Shown: positions 11,596 to 23,529 of the stretch, one piece after another
How the letters are laid out: each line of letters opens with the position of its first letter
How positions within the stretch are numbered: the stretch's first letter is position 1
NCBI GenBank assembly: GCA_036924085.1
Contig: JAVGWX010000002.1
Location: forward strand, 51,769,105 to 51,833,104
DNA from: Ariolimax columbianus
Lineage: Eukaryota > Mollusca > Gastropoda > Stylommatophora > Arionidae
Length of the DNA: 64,000 bases
Direction: 5' to 3'
Notes under the pieces: model-generated
Databases searched by the model: none
The model's input: only the letters and a program-made list of their open reading frames with translations
What the model was told of the DNA's origin: nothing
Made by a program: the position numbers and the translations under genes

Positions 11596-12805
11596 AAGTT
11601 AATAACAAAATACTATTTTTAGCTTCAATGACTTCATGGAAAGTTGTGTAGATTGAGAATGTAGCTGTAAAACACACAATTCTGTTCCTACAGACACATC
11701 TGTCGGGATTGTATGGGCAATAGTAGATGGCTATTTATAGGCAATATTTTGTATGTCATAGATAAACAGAGTTTGTTCAATTGTAATTTATTTCTCCTTT
11801 TCCTTCCGCGTGAGCATGGGATCACCACGACAGCTGGTTCTCTTACTGGAAGTCTACATCCAAACACTTGCACGATCGGTTTCAATAACCATCATTTTAG
11901 GGTATAATATTGCGAAAATAATTTACAGCCTCTAGCAGTATTTTATGCCATGCTTGAGAAGTTATAGTGGACCTAATCTTTCAACCGCGGGTGCTACTTG
12001 CGTAGAATGGGGAAAAAAAACATGAAAAAAATGGTAAAAGTTTATTAAGGTTGAATTTAATCAACTGCTTGCGTAGAACAGGTTTGTGTATTTATGAAAG
12101 AAAACACACTATCATTGCGGCGTTTATAATCTTTGCTTGGGTCAGCTTGGGTGATTTATAGGACAGGAATGAAGGTCGCTTGTCCCTGCAGTCAGCACGC
12201 AGTAAGTAGGCCAGGTTTTTTTTATTTCACTCCCGTTAAAAAAATTCCAATATTCTACCAGGATTTAAAACCCGTATCCCATTGGACAAGAGAACATTAT
12301 TCAAACCTTTTGACCACCCCATTTTCGCTTACGCATTAAACATACATAAAACTCGCCATTCGTTCGTTCAACAGCGCTAGTGATTATAATATCGATCCTT
12401 TCAAATTCAAATGCAGGCGTGAATGGCGTTACAGTTTAAGCAATCTTAAATACGCATAACTTGACGTGTGCTGTATAGAGGATCTCTTGGTAAATATAGC
12501 ATATAAGTGAATCAGAATACCAATGGTTTTACGACATACCTTTTTTTAGTTCAGGGATCAAAGAGACAAAACGCCTGCCGAGTGTGGAATAAACTTATTT
12601 GATTGAAAGAAGTTATAGAAACAATACTGCATACATGATGTATGGATAAGAAAGTGGATGACTCGAGGATAAGATGATGACGTAATCGCAGAAGAATGGG
12701 TATAGTAATCTCAATGTTCTCAAATATAATCTCTAGACAATGGATGCCAATGTCGATGACCCAATGGCAGTATGAAAAATATGTCGAGGCACCACATAAT
12801 AAAGG
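11596..12805. other. No gene seen
   Basis: AT-rich, unassigned. Short ORFs on both strands at 11,688-11,907 overlap each other and lack motifs. No repeats recognised apart from short homopolymers. Confidence 0.4.
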
Positions 12806-13243
12806 GATGGTGAGGCTAACGTCTGGTCAGGCAAAACACACTGATCAGACAATGTTAGCCAGGTTCGGGAGAAATATACTGGCCAAGACACTCACCTGGC
12901 GGGACGATGAGGCTAACGTCTGGTCAGGCAAAACACACTGATCAGACAATGTAAGCCAGAATCAGGAGAAATATACTGGCCAAGACCCTCACCTGACCTC
13001 CTCGTTGGTCGTCCTGGAAACGGGCTGTTGTCGACGACAAGTTTAGCTAACAAGGTGAGGTTCGATGTGGTCCGTGTAGCAGTGAGCGACATGCAGATGA
13101 AGACAAGCATAACACAACCCCATGGATGACCCCAGTCCACCTTTATCAGCACGCTCGGGATGTGAGGAAAGCTACTGCAACAACCACTTAACGTCCTTTT
13201 CAGTAACCTACTTATTGTGGGTATTCGCAAACAACAACCACAG
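12806..13243 (+). repeat. Dispersed repeat family F, with internal duplication
   Basis: Matches 15,812-16,144, 52,395-52,590 and (reversed) 36,792-37,150. Shared blocks are 'ggtcaggc', 'aagcatagcacaac' or similar, 'cctttatcagcacgctcggg', 'atgtgaggaaagct' and a run toward (CAA)n. Here the left 98 bp ('gatgaggctaacgtctggtc' block) is tandemly duplicated. SINE-sized, no ORF. Confidence 0.7.
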
Positions 13244-13613
13244 AATAAAATTACGTATTTCCAGTTCCGTCGTTAATTTCTAATTTGTTTTATTTTCTTC
13301 CAACACCCGATCACATTAGTTGTTCAATCATTTATTCCTGTATCATGTATGAAGTCATATTTCTAGAGATTTTTCTCAGTCAAAATGCAACTATACAAAC
13401 ATCAGGATTTCGGTTTGTGAATGATGTGCTGCAGATCCCATGAGTTGGAAAGCCGTCTACCTTAGAAGGGTTAGACCACACTGTTTGTCGCCTCTTACTA
13501 AATGCTCACCGTGTTAGAATTGTAATTTTCTCATCTGTCACACGCACAACTCTGCTGAAAGTCCCTCAGGTAATCACCTGTTTCTAAATATAGCCCCAAT
13601 AAATGGTTACTAC

Positions 13614-14358
13614 GAGGCGTGTTCAAATTAAACCGGACCTAACTGCACCAAGTGAACATACATACGATGCGGATGATGACGTCACTTCTGATGTAAACAG
13701 CCCATACCAACCGTCAAGTTTGCACAATTTAATTTTCCTCTAACTCATAGTTTCCTCAGCAGACTGTTGAACACTTGGTAGGTGTGATACAGAATCCACA
13801 CAGAGTTGATCAGCGAGAGGTGATTCGGTTTCTAACAGCTGAAGGATGTCGACCAGTTGACATTTGTCGTAGAATGCAGGCAGTGTATGGTGACAAAAGT
13901 GTGGCTAACATAAGCTCCGGCAAAGGTCCACCCGAATTGCTGAATCAATTTTGGCGATGCCATCTTCTGATGCAACAATTTGCGCCTGACCTGGTCTCGG
14001 AAGATCTTTCGTTAACTCACGTCCTTCTTTAAACGTCGTTGTCCAGTTCTTCGCTGTTATCTTCGACACACTTTTGTATCCATACACTGCCTGCATTCTG
14101 CAATGAATGTCAACTGGTCGACATCCTTCAGCTGTTAGAAACCGAATCACCGCTCGCTGATCAACTCTGAATGGATTCTGTATCACACCAGTCATGTTTT
14201 AAACGGTCTGCTGAGGAAACTATGAGTCGCAGATGATAATTAAATTGTGCAAACTTGATGGTTGGTATGTGCAGTTTACATCAGAAGGGACGCCATCATG
14301 CGCGTCGTACGTATGTTCACTTGGTGCAGTTAGGTCCGATTTCATTTGAATACGCCTC
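13614..14358. mobile_element. Fold-back derivative of a mariner-family DNA transposon
   Basis: Two copies of the same transposon 5' end face each other. The left arm (13,614-about 13,908, plus) encodes GVIQNPHRVDQREVIRFLTA then EGCRPVDICRRMQAVYG. The right arm (about 13,928-14,358, minus) encodes GVIQNPFRVDQRAVIRFLTA then the same continuation and further to FKEGRELTKDLPRPGQA. That is the N-terminal helix-turn-helix of mariner transposases (mos1-like). Each outer end begins 'gaggcgt.ttcaaat.aaa.c', the presumed terminal inverted repeat. The catalytic D,D(34)D domain is absent from both arms, so it cannot move by itself. Confidence 0.85.
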
Positions 14359-14500
14359 TCACAACAGGCCAATAACCCGTTTGTCCACTCAGCTGATTAC
14401 AAGTTTATAACAGAAAGAAACACAGACGGACCTCACAGATGACGAACTGACATGAATTAAAGACTACGAAGTCGGCTGAGATGACAAAATCTTCTCCTTC

Positions 14501-14850
14501 TTCGTTCGTTCTCAATCTCCCTCTACCAATCCCCGAAAAGGGTTTTGCAGGTAGTATGATGTTGTCCAAAGAAAGGAATGCGTTGTGTCGTAGTTCACAT
14601 TTTGACTGCGATCTTTGTATCTTTCGGTTCGACACATCCGACTATAACATGGTATTTTTTAGTACTGGGTTAGCCCTCCCTCTTCGATTCCTTCTCCTTA
14701 GCCATTCCGCTCTGTTGCAGCCTGTTATTCATGATCACCGCGTGGAGACGTAGAAGGGTCTTGGCAGCTCTGGTTTGCTGGCCCTGACGCTAGCAGTCAG
14801 CTATGTGTCGTTGAGTACTGCAGCTCATGCGCTGTTCAGCATCTTGATCC
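14501..14850 (-). mobile_element. SINE-like family A, near full length
   Basis: Reversed copy running from 'ttcgttcgttctcaatctcc' to 'ctgttcagcatcttgatcc'. The flank just beyond its 3' end is TTC-rich ('cttctccttcttc'), that is, a short (GAA)n tail in element orientation. Confidence 0.85.
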
Positions 14851-15811
14851 TGGATAACAAATTAAGAAAGTCTTTAAGAGATCGTGGACTAGATTGGAAC
14901 TAGGTCAAGAGAAAGACAGGGGATAGAAAAGCCTAGGGCTCTTTCTGTCAAACTAAGAAGGACTAAGAAGATGTTTTAAAACAACTGTATCTGTTTTCTT
15001 GTCACGACCTTATCTTCTCATCTATCTACTTAGGCACTAGGCGTTGTGCTGTCTTCTCTTGTGCTGTGTAGCCATTTATATTTTCAATCCATGCTTCTGT
15101 AGCGTTTCTTTAACACCACCAAACCATCGTTTTCATTTTCTCAAACTTGCCCTAAGTCTTGCTGCTTAATAATGTTACAGGTTCGCACGACAGGTAGATT
15201 TTGGAGACATTTTTCTTATATGACAAAACCACAACATTCTCTCTCTGGCTACTCAACATAATTTAAGGGCCACTTTCCAAGTTTCACCGTACTAACAAAT
15301 TTAAAAAAGAGTAACCAATGATCCTGAAAATAATACAAGCGTCACTTTTATTTTTCAGTTGAGTTGTGAAGAAATTATTGTTGCAAATATTCGAACAGCT
15401 GCCTATAACAACTGATTGTCATGGCTACGCGCATTAAGTTAATAAACCACACGCGCTAATACAAGAGGTCGTAAAACGACTTACAGTCACCCACTTGGTC
15501 ATTCAAAGACTGACAGATCTTGTATTCCATGCCTGTATTCCAGAGCAATTGTTCCATACAAGTTTGATATTTACGTGAAGCTGTCACACTTTGATGTCCA
15601 AATAATTTAAGAACAATGTGATTAATTATTGATTGATTTCTCTTTTGGATTTTTAATATGGTGAGAGGTGACAAGTGGCCCTTTAATTATTTTGAGTAGT
15701 ACGAAGACAAGTCAGTAAATAGGTCACACATAGCTATTTAGAAGAAAAAAAATAACTAAATGAGATGCGAGCTAGAAAACCATTTGTTATTGCACTTGGG
15801 GAATGTTAATT
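14851..15811. other. No gene seen
   Basis: AT-rich unassigned sequence; the 72-codon minus ORF at 15,456-15,674 has no recognisable motif. Confidence 0.4.
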
Positions 15812-16144
15812 ATGGTCAGGCGAAATATACAGACCAAAGGCCAATCTAATTTTCACGCAAGTTCTGGAAACAGTCTGTTTCATGGCAGTTTGACTGTCAA
15901 GGTGGGGGATCGATCGATGTGAACCCTTTAGTAGGGAGTGACATACAAATAAAGTCAAGCATAGCACAACCGCCTGGATGACACCGGCCACCTTCATGAG
16001 CATTCTCGGGATGTGAGGAAAACTGCTGCAACCTGCCACTTAGCGCCCTTTTTATGGCGTAGAACAGAGAAATCTTACTCATAGTGGGCATTCAACAACA
16101 ACAACAATAACAACAACAACAACAATAACAACAACAACAAAAAC
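15812..16144 (+). mobile_element. Dispersed repeat family F with (CAA)n tail
   Basis: Contains the family blocks 'aagcatagcacaaccgcc', 'accttcatgagcattctcgg', 'gatgtgaggaaaactgctgc' and ends in a (CAA/TAACAA)n run at 16,095-16,144. The A-rich trinucleotide tail fits retroposition. Short ORFs over it are chance. Confidence 0.75.
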
Positions 16145-16479
16145 AAGCCGATGACACCAAACGTAAAGGTAGCACAGAAATGTTAAATCGCCGAAAGCAG
16201 GCAAAAGCTCTTGTACTAAACCTATTATGTACACTACTTTTTGTACTAGATATATTGATTAATTGATATGGAAGTAAATTGTAAATATAGGTATATTGAT
16301 ACAGTACACATCTCTGTGAATACGAAAAACGTGTTTGTGATTATAACAACAGGTGTATTTTGTTAAATGATAAATTTCCGCCGTTTAGCTGAAACACTGC
16401 ACAACAATTTCATATAATAATAATAATATATAATAATAGCTGTCCATCGTTGTCGATGAGGACCGCCGACATCATCCTT

Positions 16480-16575
16480 GTCACAGATTTCCCTGTTGGG
16501 TGTGGGTGCGCATGTGGCTGAACAGGCCAATGCGAGCACGAAAACATCTGCTACATATCGGGCACACGAGCATTG
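16480..16575 (-). other. C2H2 zinc finger at LINE C-terminus (shifted frame)
   Basis: In the frame one step off the main RT ORF the minus strand reads CPICSRCF, then RARIGLFSHMRTH, then a stop after QQGNL. The C-x2-C...H-x3-H spacing makes a C2H2 finger. In the RT frame the same bases give CSCARYVADVFV, which has no meaning. The finger probably aided RNA or DNA binding in the intact element. Confidence 0.75.
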
Positions 16576-16639
16576 TAGAAGGGGATGGTATGGTGTTCCC
16601 GCTGCTCGGGATTTCCGCGTCTCGCGTCTGCTCTGGGCT

Positions 16640-18696
16640 TTCACAACACGGTCGTCTTCACCGGCAGCTACACCCGATTTGACTGCGCTTCTCCAGTCAG
16701 ATCTGTTTTGCGCAAGACATTCCCATGTGTCGATGTCTATCTGGCAACTTTTTAGTGAGTCCTTCAGACCGCCTTTAAAACGTTTCTTTGGGCGCCATCC
16801 CTCTCTCAGTTCGCCGTAGAGAAGCTTCTTTGGGAGCCGCTCGTCTGACATACGGACGAGGTGTCCGGCCCATCCTAGTCGTGCTTTTTCTAGCAAGGCA
16901 AGGATGCTGGGCATGTTAGCCCTCGAGAGAACCTCGATGTCAGTGACACGATCTTGCCATCGGATGTGGAATATTCGCCTCAGGCAATCTGTGTGGAAGT
17001 GGTTTAACCTCCTTGCATGTCCAGAGTATACAGTCCAGCTTTCGCAAGCGTATAGTAGGGTTGAAATGATGGTTGCACGGTAGACTTTGAGTTTGGTCTT
17101 GACGCTGATGCCACGACGTGCCCAGACCATCGAGCGCATTCTACCAAAGGCTGTGCTGGCCTTTGCTATTCTGCTTGCCACCTCATCGTCTAGGCTGACA
17201 GATCTCGACAGCGTGCTGCCCAGATATGTGAATTTGTCTACGGCATTCAACGTCTGCCCGCTGACTGTAGTCTCTGGTTTTGTGTACGGCATGCCTGGTG
17301 CTGGTTGGTACATGACCTCTGTTTTTTTGGCATTTATGGTCAGGCCAAAATTTTTGCATGCGGCAGAGAACTGGTCCATTCCAACCTGCATGTTCAGTTC
17401 TGAGTTGCTCACTAGAGCGCAGTCGTCAGCAAATACAAGTTCCCTGATTATGTCGCCAGCCACTTTGGTTTTGGTCTTCATTCTTCTGGAATTGAGTAAT
17501 TTGCCATCTGTGCGGTAATTTATGGGTATTCCAAGCTCCAATGATCTGAAAGCGTCTGTCATCGTGGCCGCGAACATCATGCTGAACAAAGTCGGGGCGA
17601 GTACACATCCTTGTTTTACTCCGTTTGATACTAGAAACGTTTTAGAGATTGCACCGCTGTCCAGTACACGAGCACACATGCCTTCGTGTAGCTGTTTTAC
17701 CATTATTATGAGCTTGTTGGGGCAGCCAAACTTAGACATTATCATCCACAGCCCTCCTCTGTTAACTGTATCAAATGCCTTTGTCAAATCAATAAATGTG
17801 GTGTACAAGGCCTGATTTTGTTCTCGACACTTCTCTTGTACTTGGCGAGCGGCAAAAATCATGTCCACTGTTCCTCTTCCGGCTCTGAATCCACATTGGC
17901 TTTCTGGGAGGTGGTGGCTTTGTTCAAGGTGTTTGTTTAGCCTGTTTAGCAGTAAGCGAGCTAGGATCTTACCTGCTACGGAGAGTAGCGATATTCCACG
18001 ATGATTGTCGCATTCCTGACGGTTGCCTTTTCTTTTGTACAGGTGAACGATTGAGGCGGCCTTTAGCTCCTGCGGAATTTTTCCTTCAGCCCACATGTGA
18101 CAGAAGAGTTCAGTGATCCTTCTGGTGAGGGATGGGCCAGCTGTCTTATATACCTCTGCTGGTATTGCATCAGCTCCTGGAGCTTTTCCTATAGATAGTG
18201 AACTGATTGCCCTGTCGACTTCCTCCTCAGTAATTACTTCATCCAACGCCAGGTTCAGTTCCACCTGCGGCATTCACCGGATGGCCTCTTCATTTATGGA
18301 CGATGGGTGGTTTAGTATTTTGCAGAAGTGGTCTGCCCATCTGTCTAGAATCTGAACCTTATCTGTTAGCAGTACCCCATCCGCACTGCGAACTGGAGTA
18401 TTACTAGAGGGCTGCGGGCCGTAGAGAGCTTTCAGTGCCTCGTAAAACCGTTTGGTGTCATGACGCTCGGCGAACATCTCAATTTCGTCAGCTCTTTTGC
18501 TGAGCCAGGAGTCTTGCATCTCTCTAAGCCTGGTCTGGACAGCTTTGCGAGCAGTATTGAAGGCAGCTTTTGCTGCCAGAGATGGTGTGTCCCTTTGGTA
18601 TTCCCTGTGCGCTTCATGTTTGTGCATCGAGAAGGCCCTGTATTTCCAGATCGTTCTCATCAAACCAGTCCTTATGCTTGCGCGTGAGTGGGCCAA
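16640..18696 (-). pseudogene. LINE reverse transcriptase
   Basis: One frame from 18,696 down to about 16,640, interrupted by a single TGA (18,274-18,276). Motifs in order: IGKAPGADAIPAEVYK, DNHRGISLLSVAGKILARLL, QCGFRAGRGTVDMIFAARQ, TTFIDLTKAFDTVNR (first catalytic Asp), GVKQGCVLAPTLFSMMF, LVFADDCALV (catalytic ADD), KFTYLGSTLS, LLYACESWTV and RRIFHIRWQDRVTD. All hallmark RT residues are intact. Without the stop it would be a full RT domain. Domestication is not suggested: the frame is disrupted and the flanks are transposon 5'/3' ends. Confidence 0.92.
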
Positions 18697-19297
18697 TGTG
18701 TTTAACAGTTGTATCGTAGAGTGTGTTTCTCAATGATGCCCAGTTCTTTTCGATGTCGTTCTTTTCAAAACGAAGCTCAGATAGTCTACCCTCAAGCTCT
18801 TCCTGGAAGCCTCCTCTCGTGGGTTCGTATTTCAGCTGAGAGACATTTAGCCTCCTCGGTGGTTTCTTTCCCTGGGGGCGCATTTTGGGCTGGATCTTGA
18901 AGTTTAGCTTGGCAATGACAAGTCGATGGTCGGTCCAACATTCTGCACAACACATGCTCTTTGTTACCATATCATCCGCTCGATCCCTACGTCTGATGAT
19001 AATGTAGTCAATGAGGTGCCAGTGGCGGGACCTTGGGTGCATCCATATGGTTCTATTTCGGACAGGAAGTCGGAAAGCTGTGTTTGTAATGAGTAGTTCA
19101 TTTGCGGCACATGTCCTCAGAAGGAGCAGTCCGTTACTATTGCATTTTCCGATACCATGTCTACCAATGGCCCCCCTCCCAGGCTGTATGGTCTGTGCCA
19201 ACCCTAGCGTTAAAATCACCGAGGATGACCAGTTTGTCAGATTTGGGGACTGCAGCGATGAGCGCCTCTAAGTCCTCATAAAACGTATCTTGACATA
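18614..19297 (-). pseudogene. LINE endonuclease C-terminal part
   Basis: Minus strand: [18 protein letters not shown] (the GDFNA motif that binds the substrate in APE endonucleases) lies just 5' of the open frame. After a one-base shift near 19,170 the frame reads HWHLIDYIIIRRRD and CWTDHRLVIAKL. The DH pair of TDHR corresponds to the catalytic SDH motif. This is the C-terminal half only; the N-terminal catalytic Glu region is cut off at 19,297. The frame ends after DENDLEIQGLLDAQT, where a one-base change near 18,626 leads into the next ORF. Confidence 0.88.
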
Positions 19298-19875
19298 GAA
19301 AATCATATTTTGCATTTTGTTATCACACGCTGTGAAGGTGTCACACAGTGCGGTCCGCACTGCCATAGTGACTCAACTGGTGTAAAGTGTTAAACATACG
19401 CAATATTTGATATTATTGACCTGTTTATTTTCCGTTGTATCCCCGGAAGGTTCAGAAGTTTGTGACTTTTATTTGTTTGTATTACTATTATTTTTAATTG
19501 CACATTTAATCATTTATCTCCGCTTTGTTACGAAATAACGAATATGAAATCAAGAACACTTTAAGATAGAGGATCACACAATTTGGTTACAATGAAACAT
19601 TTGAGCCAGCTCGCGGCATGGTAACTGGCTTCACTTCGCGTTTTATATTTGCTTCATTCTACCCAGCTGTAAATTAGTACCCGACTTTTACAGTTAGGTA
19701 AGGTAATGCAACGGGAAATAAAACTGGTTACCAGATGTAACAAAGTTGAGACCTCATAATATTTCGTCTCTTACACTTTATCCGCGACAGCAATGTTTGC
19801 TTTGGTATTATTGTTACCATTTTGTGCGCGTGCACATAGCAATAATCTGTATTCATATTTGGTTACCAGAGCTCA
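19298..19875. other. No gene seen
   Basis: AT-rich unassigned sequence between the LINE and the 20-bp minisatellite. Confidence 0.4.
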
Positions 19876-20925
19876 AAATTGTGCATTACCGTGGTCCAAT
19901 ATGCACTATCGTGGTCCAATATGCACTACTGTGGTCCAATCTGCACTATCCTGGTCCAATGTGCACTACTGTAGTCCAATATGCACTACTGTGGTCCAAT
20001 GTGCACTATCATGGTCCAAAGTGCACTCATGTGAGCTAATGTGCACTATCGCGGTCCAATGTGCACTACTGTGGTCCAATGTGCCCTACTGTAGTCTAAT
20101 GTGCACTATCATGGTTCAATGTGCACTCATGCGGTTTAATATGCACTACCATGGTCCAATGTGCACTACTGGGGTCCAATGTGCACTACTGTGGTCCAAT
20201 ATGCACTAGCATAATCTAAAGTGCAATACTGTTGTCCAATGTGCACTACTATAGTCCAATGTGCTCTTTCATGGTCCAATGTGCACTACTGTGGTTAAAT
20301 ATACACTACTATTGTCCACTGTGCATTACTGTGGTCCAATGCGCAGTACTGCAGTCCAATGTGCACCACCGTGGCCCAATAACTACTGTGGTCCAATGTG
20401 CATTATCGTGGTCCAATTTGCATTACTGGGGTCTAATGTGCATTACTGTGAACCAATGGGCGTTACTGTGGTCCAATGTGCAATACTGTGGTCCAATGTG
20501 CACTACCGTGGTCCAATGTGCACTATCATGGTCTAATGACCACTACTATGGTCCAATGTGCACTATCATGGTCTAATGAGCACTACTGCAGTCCAATGTG
20601 CACTAATGCATCCCAATATGCACTACTGCAGTCCAATGTACACACCTGCAGTCAATGTGCACTACAGCAACACAATGTGCACTACTGCGGCCCAAGGTGC
20701 ACTACGGCAGCCCAATGTGCACTACTGCAGCCAAAGGGCACTACTACAGCCAAATGTGCACTACTGCAGCCAAAGTGCACTACTACAGTTCAATGTGCAC
20801 TACTGCTGCTCACTGGGCACTACCGCGGTCCAATATGCACCACTGCAGCCCAAATGGTACTACCACTGTCCAATGTGCACCACTGCAGCCCAATGTGCAC
20901 TACTGCAGCCCAATGGGAAAAATAA
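19876..20925. repeat. 20-bp minisatellite, about 52 units
   Basis: Unit 'atgtgcactactgtggtcca'. Up to about 20,580 most units end 'gtggtccaat'; from there most end 'gcagcccaat', so the array has two variant domains. It contains a few 1-5-bp indels. Several ORFs of 90-150 codons cross it only because the unit lacks stops in those frames. Confidence 0.97.
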
Positions 20926-22246
20926 ATGCTGCTTGCGCCTGGATTGACTACCTACTGCAGAATCTTGGTTTTTATTTTGTCTCCGACAGACACAGAAAAA
21001 CGTATGTCTTACCCAGGTTTGAAAGCAGGTCCTCGGGGTCAGAAGGCAGGCACCTCGACAGTTCGACCATCCGCACCACTGTAATAAAAGGTAGAGTGTT
21101 TCAATATTGAGTTTGCGTGTTTTCCAAAGCAACTCTTTCTGAATTCTTCACTCTTGGCGAATTTATTCTGGTAGCAGGTTGCTGTGGTTATTCTTACACC
21201 ATGAAGTGTACTGAAGAAGGTGGAACTGGGTCCTCCTTGCTGTAGTGTAATGTTAGCCTGCTTTCACATAAGACAAAGAAGCTAAGCAAGGAACTATTCA
21301 CACCAACTCATTTACAAAATATAGAACTTAACGTCTCTCTAACACTTCATTCTCGATGACAATGCATACTGCACGGCCATATTTGTTCGATCTTCCTATA
21401 AACCTCTAGGGCAGGTTGCTAAATGCATTCATTCTTTCCTCATGCCCCCGTTTCCAACGATAATTCCCCCTGTTTAGCAGACCCTTTTACACCATTGTTA
21501 TCTATGTGTACCTGGCTTTCCATTTTTGTCAAGCCACCACAAATTCGGTATTCCTCGCACGATTTTTTGAAATGATTCTGTAACATATCTCCAGGCTGTC
21601 CTTTTTGGAATGTAACAGGAACTCAACTCAATGCGTGGGTCGGGCGGCTGTAATGCATATCTCTTAGCCTGGAGACACGAGTTCGAACACTGTAATCCCT
21701 GAGTAATCTGTCTATTTATCTATCTTCAGTCTACTTGTGTTGTTAGACGTCGGGTAGAGTTGTGACCTGCTTTCTTTCGTATTTTTTAGCAAGTGAAAAT
21801 CCGCTGGTGACTTGCCAGGTCAAACCCAGTATCTGTTACCAACCGTTACGTTGGTAGCCTCTAGCATCTATGATCGCCTATTTTTGGGGTCTGGTGGTGG
21901 TGGAAGCGTAACTCAGAACAAGGACGACCCTAATCCTGTTAGTCGCCATCTACTCTGCTTTGCTAACCACATAACTAAGAGCTGATGTTACAGCCCGAGT
22001 CCCGTTTTTACGACGTATTCTTTGTGGGGCGAGCATTCCAAGAACAATTTAAGAAGATTTTTAACTTGAATTTTGCCCGATCAGCGGCCGTTAAGCCTAC
22101 TTTTTTCGATTTCCAATTGCTAAGGGGTTTTTAACGTGCGTGCTACTGCACATGAGTGTCTGGTCTCACTGCACAGAGATCAGGAGACATTTTTACAAGA
22201 TGATCCTCGTCTTTATTCGACAACCCATTAAATGTTTTTGTGTGTT
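20926..22246. other. No gene seen; tRNA-like traces
   Basis: Unassigned. Near 21,632-21,700 a 'gagttcgaacactg' block resembles a Pol III B box, possibly an old tRNA-derived SINE, but the rest of the head is too diverged to call. Confidence 0.35.
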
Positions 22247-22495
22247 CTGCGTTCGTTCTGAAAAGGTCGGTGCGACGCTGTGCCGTGGTTTACAGCGAGG
22301 CTTCGATTTCTGCGCCTTTCGACCTGACACATCCGATTTCATCTGACTTTTTTGGTACCTTTGTTTGTCTCCCTACGGTTATTCATAATATCTTAATCTG
22401 TTTTCATGGCCGCCGCTTGGAGATGGAATAGCGTCTTGGTCACACAAGCAGTCATGTATGAGTCGCTGGCTGCCGCCAGCTCATGCACTGTGCTC
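22247..22495 (-). mobile_element. SINE-like family A, diverged partial copy
   Basis: Contains 'gcgttcgttctgaaaaggtc', 'tgtgccgtggtttacagcga', 'gcgcctttcgacctgacac' and 'agctcatgcactgtgctcc', in family order but with substitutions and a missing middle. Confidence 0.65.
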
Positions 22496-22608
22496 CATCT
22501 TCAACCTTTTAAATAAACCAAACATTTAACAAGAAAGATTAGCAGAGGTAGTTCTCGGTAACAGAGTCAATTGTTACGTTCATTGGACCTGGGCCCATTC
22601 TTCTTTTT

Positions 22609-22950
22609 CGTTCGTTCTCAATCTCCCTCTACGAAACCCTGAAAGGGTAAGTAGCAGAATGTAGTCCAGAGAACGGAATGCGTTGTGTCATAGTTTACAG
22701 CTTGGCTGCGATATTTGCACCTTTCGGTCCAACACATCCGTCTTCAGCAAGTATTTTTTGAGTACCGGATTAGCATTCCCTCTTCGATCCCTTCTCCTTA
22801 GCCAGTCTGCCATGCTGCAGCCTGTTATCCAGGATCACCGCGTAGAGGTGTCGAAGGGTCTTGGCAGCTATGGTTCGCTGGCCCTGACGCTAGCAGTCAC
22901 CTATGGGTCGCTGATTACTGCAGCTCATGCGCTGCTCAGCATCTTGATCC
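22609..22950 (-). mobile_element. SINE-like family A, near full length
   Basis: Clean reversed copy from 'ttcgttctcaatctccctct' to 'gctgctcagcatcttgatcc', with the core 'cgatatttgcacctttcggt' present. Preceded by 'ttcttctttttcg', a (GAA)n-type tail in element orientation. Confidence 0.87.
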
Positions 22951-23529
22951 CCTGAGCCCATTCGATTGTTGAGGGAGTTGAATGGGGAGCAAAGAAAAGT
23001 AACACTGTAACCTGCAAGCATCTTGCATATGGCGACTGAGGAAGGTTGAGCATGTGGCCCGCTACTTCATTCTGTGAAGATTTTAAGCCACCAAAATTTC
23101 GATAAATGTGAAATCAATTAAACATAAATATACTACTCAACAATCCAAGACAGAAGAACATTCTCTGTCAAGATGGCTAGTGACATTATGCAGAGAAAGT
23201 CGTAAGGAATCTTCTTACGTGTTTTCGTCCAGAAAAATCTGCATAGTTGGTAGTCTGAATGTTGGTCCTATGTGCGAACATTGGAATGCTGCACAAGTAG
23301 AAGTGCATATGAGAAGCTACAAATGTCAAGGGACTGGCTGAAACAAAGTTGAAAGGAGTTGAGAAGATGAAACTGAGAACATAGGAAATGCTGCTATCCA
23401 CAGGACACACCGAAACATTAACACGCAGCGAAGGTGTGGCCATAATGATATCAAAAGAGGAGCAAATGACACTTATGTAATGAGAACACAAAATGATACT
23501 TAGCTCATTTCAAAATTACGAAAAAGAAG
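22951..23529. other. Repeat-like, no gene seen
   Basis: 22,977-23,120 matches the diverged block at about 765-890. The rest is unassigned; the ORFs at 23,108-23,341 (plus) and 23,186-23,491 (minus) overlap on opposite strands and carry no motif. Confidence 0.4.

Larger units (their letters stand above)
16411..19297 (-). mobile_element. ~2.9-kb LINE: endonuclease, RT, C2H2 finger
   Basis: One 5'-truncated non-LTR retrotransposon on the minus strand. From 5' to 3': endonuclease C-terminal half (19,297-about 18,900), linker, complete RT, thumb and a C-terminal zinc finger, then a (TTA)n-type tail at 16,414-16,440. No RNase H. Three lesions split the reading frame: frameshifts near 19,170 and near 18,626, and a nonsense codon at 18,274-18,276. 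A further shift near 16,620 puts the zinc finger in another frame. This is the longest RT-bearing ORF of the window, so the copy is not very old. Clade not assigned. Confidence 0.92.

Noticed and set aside
14405..14753. ORFs on both strands over 14,405-14,753
   Set aside because: They lie within or across a SINE A copy; the same pattern recurs in its other copies.
19746..21110. Several overlapping plus-strand ORFs of 90-150 codons
   Set aside because: They are translations of the 20-bp minisatellite in its stop-free frames.
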